The translations under genes were made by a program, and so were the position numbers. A stretch of 64,000 nucleotides of DNA from Desulfonatronum lacustre DSM 10312. Its GTDB lineage: Bacteria; Desulfobacterota; Desulfovibrionia; Desulfovibrionales; Desulfonatronaceae. Position 1 is the first letter of the stretch, and each line of letters opens with the position of its first letter. Shown in pieces: positions 61,177 to 64,000 of this stretch. The stretch spans positions 1,243,582 to 1,307,581 of the forward strand of contig NZ_KI912608.1 of NCBI RefSeq assembly GCF_000519265.1, read 5' to 3'. Under the pieces are notes generated by a model. It ran no database searches and was not told the origin of the DNA. It was given only the letters and a program-made list of their open reading frames with translations.

Positions 61177-63234
61177 CTACTTCAGTAGAAAATCGCGCAT
61201 ATCCTTGCGCGGGGTGCGATGACGTATTCCCGGGCCGTAGCCGGTCCGGAAAAGCATGCACAGCCCTTGCTTCTGGAAATCCACATCCGGGAACACGCCT
61301 GGGATTTCTTGCCAGACCTGTTCCAGCAGCCTTTGATGCGTGTCTGAAAAACTCCCCGGCCCCTCCCATTTCCAGCGCAGATGGAACAAGGTGAGCGCGG
61401 TCATAGGCTGCATCCGCAGACCGTGATGCTCCAGAGCCAGCCAGATGCGCTGCAACGCCTGACCGCCTTGCAAAAAATCCCTCTTTTCCATGCCGGAAAC
61501 CACCACCATTCCCACAGCCCCGCTGGCCAGGATGGCCTGGGCCGAGTGCATGGCCACCATCCGGCCCAGACCGATGCGGTTCACGGCGCGCATGACCGAC
61601 CACGGCTTGGTCAGGCGCAAAAAAAGTTCCCCGGCCCATCCGGCTTCCAGGTTTTTCAAGGGCAGGCCGTCACCGGACAGCCGCGCATCGTCGTCGGCGA
61701 ACCGGACCATGGACGTGAAATGCTCGTGCAGCCCCTGATGCTCCGTGCGAATCCGGTCCGCCAGGTAGACCATCCTCGCAACTCGCTTGATCAGCGGGCG
61801 GGTGGTCAGCAAATGCAGACCTGCTCCGGGAATGTCCTGAATGCGTTCCTGCAGGTCGGCCTGCAGCCAGTCCGGCAGGACATCCTTGCGATAGGGACGG
61901 CGATTCGTGCAGCGGTTCCAGATCTGGTCTGTAAGTGGATTCGACAGCGGGTCCGCCACCCTGTTCGACTGACAAGCGCCGGGGGAAAGGCGGATGGTGG
62001 CCATCAGGTTGTCGTTTTCAGATGGCGGAAGCAGGTCTATGGCCGACTCCAGACCAAGGGAGCCGGCAGCCAGCCTGATGTTCTCGACGGCTGCTCCGCA
62101 AGCGATGACGGAGGCTGTCTGGCGGATGTTGAAAAAGGATTCGTCAGCCTGGGGATTCAAATACACATCAATGGCGTCGGTGGTTCGGGAAAATTTCCAG
62201 GGCTGGGCGTTGTCCCCTGACGGGGCTTGGATTCCGGCCCGGATCAGATAGGTCAGGGCATCGACGGAGAGTCCCCCGGCCGTGCCGGGCATGGCCGGGC
62301 GCTTCGGAACCACCGGCCTGGCCCGCTGGGTGGCTTGCAGAACGCGGCGCACGTACAGGATCTTGGCGCGTTGGAACGGGGAACGATTGCCCATGATCAG
62401 CCGCCCCTTGCGCAGTGTTTGGCGGTATGGATCAAACTGCACGAAATGCGGCGCCGGCTTCAGCTCCGGCTTGCCCAGAGCGATGCGTACGGCTTCGGTG
62501 GCGGCCAGGGCGGAGCACAGTTGGCAGGCGATGTTCAGGGACGGGCCTTTTCCGCCCTCAAGGTCCACTCGCGACAAATCCATATAGGCGATGTGCGTCG
62601 GACTGGGCGCCAAGCCCATGGCAAAGCGCAGATATTTTTCTTGCGCGGGCAGGCTGTCCTGCACGTCGAAATACTCGTCAAAGCTCATGCCTAGGGGGGA
62701 AAAAATCAGCAGGGCCGAGCTGTAGCCCAAAGGACCGGCCGTGATCACGGGAATGCCCATGGCCCGAGCCGTGTTGAACAGGGCCCGGCGGATCTCGAAC
62801 TGGAAGAAGTCCAGGCCGTCCAGGACCACGTCCACCCCGGTCAGGAACGCTTCCAGGTTGTCCAGGGTCAATCCCTTGTCGAACAGCTTGAGGTCCAGAA
62901 ACGGATTGATGGCCAGTGCTTCCGAAGCCAACACCTCCAGCTTGGGGCGGCCGAAGGAAGGAACAGCCGCGCCATACTGGCGGTTCACGTTGACCGGTTC
63001 AAAGTGGTCAAAGTCGGCCAGATGGAACCGGCCAAAGCCCGTGCGCACGAGATTGATCAGGTGCCCCCCCCCCACTCCGCCCATGCCCGGGATGGCCGCC
63101 CGAACCTGGGCCAGCCGTTCCTGCTCGCCCGGGGAAAACAGGCCGATGTTTCTGGAAAAGGCCGATTCACGGTAGGTCTGCGCCGAGTTGATGCCCAGAG
63201 ACTGCAACGTGGTTGTCAGTGCTTCACGGTCCAT
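61177..63234 (-). CDS. ThiF/E1-like adenylyltransferase fused to a nitroreductase-like domain
   Basis: A 685-aa two-domain protein. The N-terminal E1/ThiF fold has IPGMGGVGGGHLINLVRTGF (nucleotide loop) near residue 50, FHLADFDHFEPVNVNRQYGA and the acidic DVVLDGLDFFQFEIRR. A CQLCSALAATEAVRIALGK region follows near 245. From about residue 330 a nitroreductase-like FMN domain follows (TYLIRAGIQAPSGDNAQPWK, later FNIRQTASVIACGAAVENIR). E1-like domains adenylate a C-terminal carboxylate or small substrate; nitroreductase-like domains reduce or oxidise with FMN, as in azoline oxidation. The fusion suggests tailoring of a small molecule or peptide, but no precursor peptide is visible here. The expected zinc CxxC pairs of classical E1 proteins are not seen. 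A strong terminator ends the gene. Confidence 0.87.
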   Translation of the reverse strand: MDREALTTTLQSLGINSAQTYRESAFSRNIGLFSPGEQERLAQVRAAIPGMGGVGGGHLINLVRTGFGRFHLADFDHFEPVNVNRQYGAAVPSFGRPKLEVLASEALAINPFLDLKLFDKGLTLDNLEAFLTGVDVVLDGLDFFQFEIRRALFNTARAMGIPVITAGPLGYSSALLIFSPLGMSFDEYFDVQDSLPAQEKYLRFAMGLAPSPTHIAYMDLSRVDLEGGKGPSLNIACQLCSALAATEAVRIALGKPELKPAPHFVQFDPYRQTLRKGRLIMGNRSPFQRAKILYVRRVLQATQRARPVVPKRPAMPGTAGGLSVDALTYLIRAGIQAPSGDNAQPWKFSRTTDAIDVYLNPQADESFFNIRQTASVIACGAAVENIRLAAGSLGLESAIDLLPPSENDNLMATIRLSPGACQSNRVADPLSNPLTDQIWNRCTNRRPYRKDVLPDWLQADLQERIQDIPGAGLHLLTTRPLIKRVARMVYLADRIRTEHQGLHEHFTSMVRFADDDARLSGDGLPLKNLEAGWAGELFLRLTKPWSVMRAVNRIGLGRMVAMHSAQAILASGAVGMVVVSGMEKRDFLQGGQALQRIWLALEHHGLRMQPMTALTLFHLRWKWEGPGSFSDTHQRLLEQVWQEIPGVFPDVDFQKQGLCMLFRTGYGPGIRHRTPRKDMRDFLLK

Positions 63235-63280
63235 AATGCTTCCTTGTTTTTAGTCGATCCGCATAGTTGCTCTGATCATG

Positions 63281-64000
63281 TCATACCCGAACGCCCATCC
63301 CATCCTCGGCCCTCCCTCGATGAAACGCCAGCATTATCGCCGGCAGGACGACCAGATCCCCGACAAGCGCCGTGACCATGACCACCGCGCTCAGGCCGCC
63401 GAAGCTGATGGTCGGCACGAAGTTGCTGAACAGCAGCACGCCAAATCCGATCACCAGGATCATTGAGGTCGCGCAAAGGGCCGCGCCTTTTTCCAGAGTA
63501 GCCTCGCGCAAAGCGTCCGGGATGGACATCCGGTCCGCGCGTCGACGGTTGTATTCCGTCAGAAAATGGATGGTATCATCCACGGCGATGCCCAGGGCCA
63601 CCACGGAAATCAGGGCCGTGGACGTGTTCAGGGGAATACCCAGAGCGCCCATGATCCCAAAATTGATGACGAGCGGGAAAATGTTCGGGATCAGGCTCAA
63701 GGCGCCGATACGCACCGAGCGCAGGGCGAGAAACATGATCAGGCTGATCACGGCCGCAGCAATGGCCAGGCTGTGAATCTGCCCCCAGACCAGGTCGTCG
63801 ATGATGTTCACATCCTGGACCGCGCGGCCCGTGACCCGGATTTCCAGACCCTGACGGTCCATCATGTCGATGAACTTCCGCAGGGCATCAATGAAGACGG
63901 CTTGGCCGGAGGAGCCGTGTTCGGATATGCGGATCAGAATGCGGGCATGGTCATACTCCATCGTGACAAAATCATCGATATCATCGGAATCATAGAGCAA
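63281..64000 (-). CDS. RND/MMPL-family transporter, C-terminal part (runs off window)
   Basis: The last 239 codons of an RND-superfamily permease. The visible part has a periplasmic segment, then about six helices with the family motifs VISLIMFLALRSVRIGALSL, NIFPLVINFGIMGALGIPLN and VVALGIAVDDTIHFLTEYNR, where the GIAVDD acidic pair is the proton-relay region. It resembles MMPL/hopanoid or lipid exporters more than AcrB-type drug pumps. The start lies beyond base 64000. The ThiF-nitroreductase gene follows 46 nt downstream, possibly in the same operon. Confidence 0.9.
   Translation of the reverse strand: MLYDSDDIDDFVTMEYDHARILIRISEHGSSGQAVFIDALRKFIDMMDRQGLEIRVTGRAVQDVNIIDDLVWGQIHSLAIAAAVISLIMFLALRSVRIGALSLIPNIFPLVINFGIMGALGIPLNTSTALISVVALGIAVDDTIHFLTEYNRRRADRMSIPDALREATLEKGAALCATSMILVIGFGVLLFSNFVPTISFGGLSAVVMVTALVGDLVVLPAIMLAFHRGRAEDGMGVRV

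Noticed and set aside
1-64000. rRNA, tRNA or intact transposase genes
   Set aside because: None was recognised on either strand by eye; short tRNAs could be missed, so a covariance-model scan would be decisive.

Overview
The window looks like chromosomal DNA of a Gram-negative bacterium. The best guess is a sulfate-reducing deltaproteobacterium of the Desulfovibrionales type, but this is an inference from gene content and not from a marker gene. No rRNA, tRNA, CRISPR array, phage or intact insertion sequence was seen.

Region 1 (about 1-13,400, stress and envelope genes): a large-subunit catalase (katE), a hemerythrin-like protein, two CsbD-like proteins, a lipoprotein, a BON-MscS mechanosensitive channel, a ribosome-hibernation (HPF/RaiA-like) protein, a P2-type cation ATPase and a bacterial eRF1-like (baeRF) protein. 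The region is heavily reworked. An [upstream element - mscS - hpf] unit has been duplicated in tandem, and each copy has lost a different gene. A glycine-zipper lipoprotein gene is frameshifted, and several families of intergenic repeats occur. A conserved element of about 65 nt recurs six times in the window, each time upstream of a stress or envelope gene and in that gene's orientation. It is the strongest candidate here for an undescribed regulatory signal.

Region 2 (13,543-24,060): a giant cyclic beta-1,2-glucan synthase (2960 aa), then a small Thivi_2564-like membrane protein and a putative outer-membrane protein that carries the same upstream element.

Region 3 (24,752-58,600, exopolysaccharide and exosortase locus): the response regulator PrsR lies at one end. 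A 16-kb, partly AT-rich exopolysaccharide (EPS) gene block follows: heparinase-like lyase, flippase, two ATP-grasp proteins, a QueC-like PP-loop enzyme, sulfotransferase, polymerase/ligase, glycosyltransferases, acyltransferase and APS kinase. Next come wecB and the XrtA/PEP-CTERM core: histidine kinase PrsK, EpsI, exosortase, outer-membrane protein, ExeA-like ATPase, tyrosine autokinase, chain-length determinant, polysaccharide export protein, priming sugar transferase, TPR lipoprotein PrsT and a CPBP/CAAX protease. Together these would build, polymerise, export and decorate a probably sulfated EPS, and would sort PEP-CTERM proteins.

Region 4 (58,867-61,160): two divergent PEP-CTERM genes, each with a sigma-54 promoter and a nearly identical upstream motif at matched spacing. 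This motif is the likely PrsR-binding site. Region 5 (61,177-64,000): a ThiF-nitroreductase fusion and the end of an RND/MMPL transporter gene that continues past the window.
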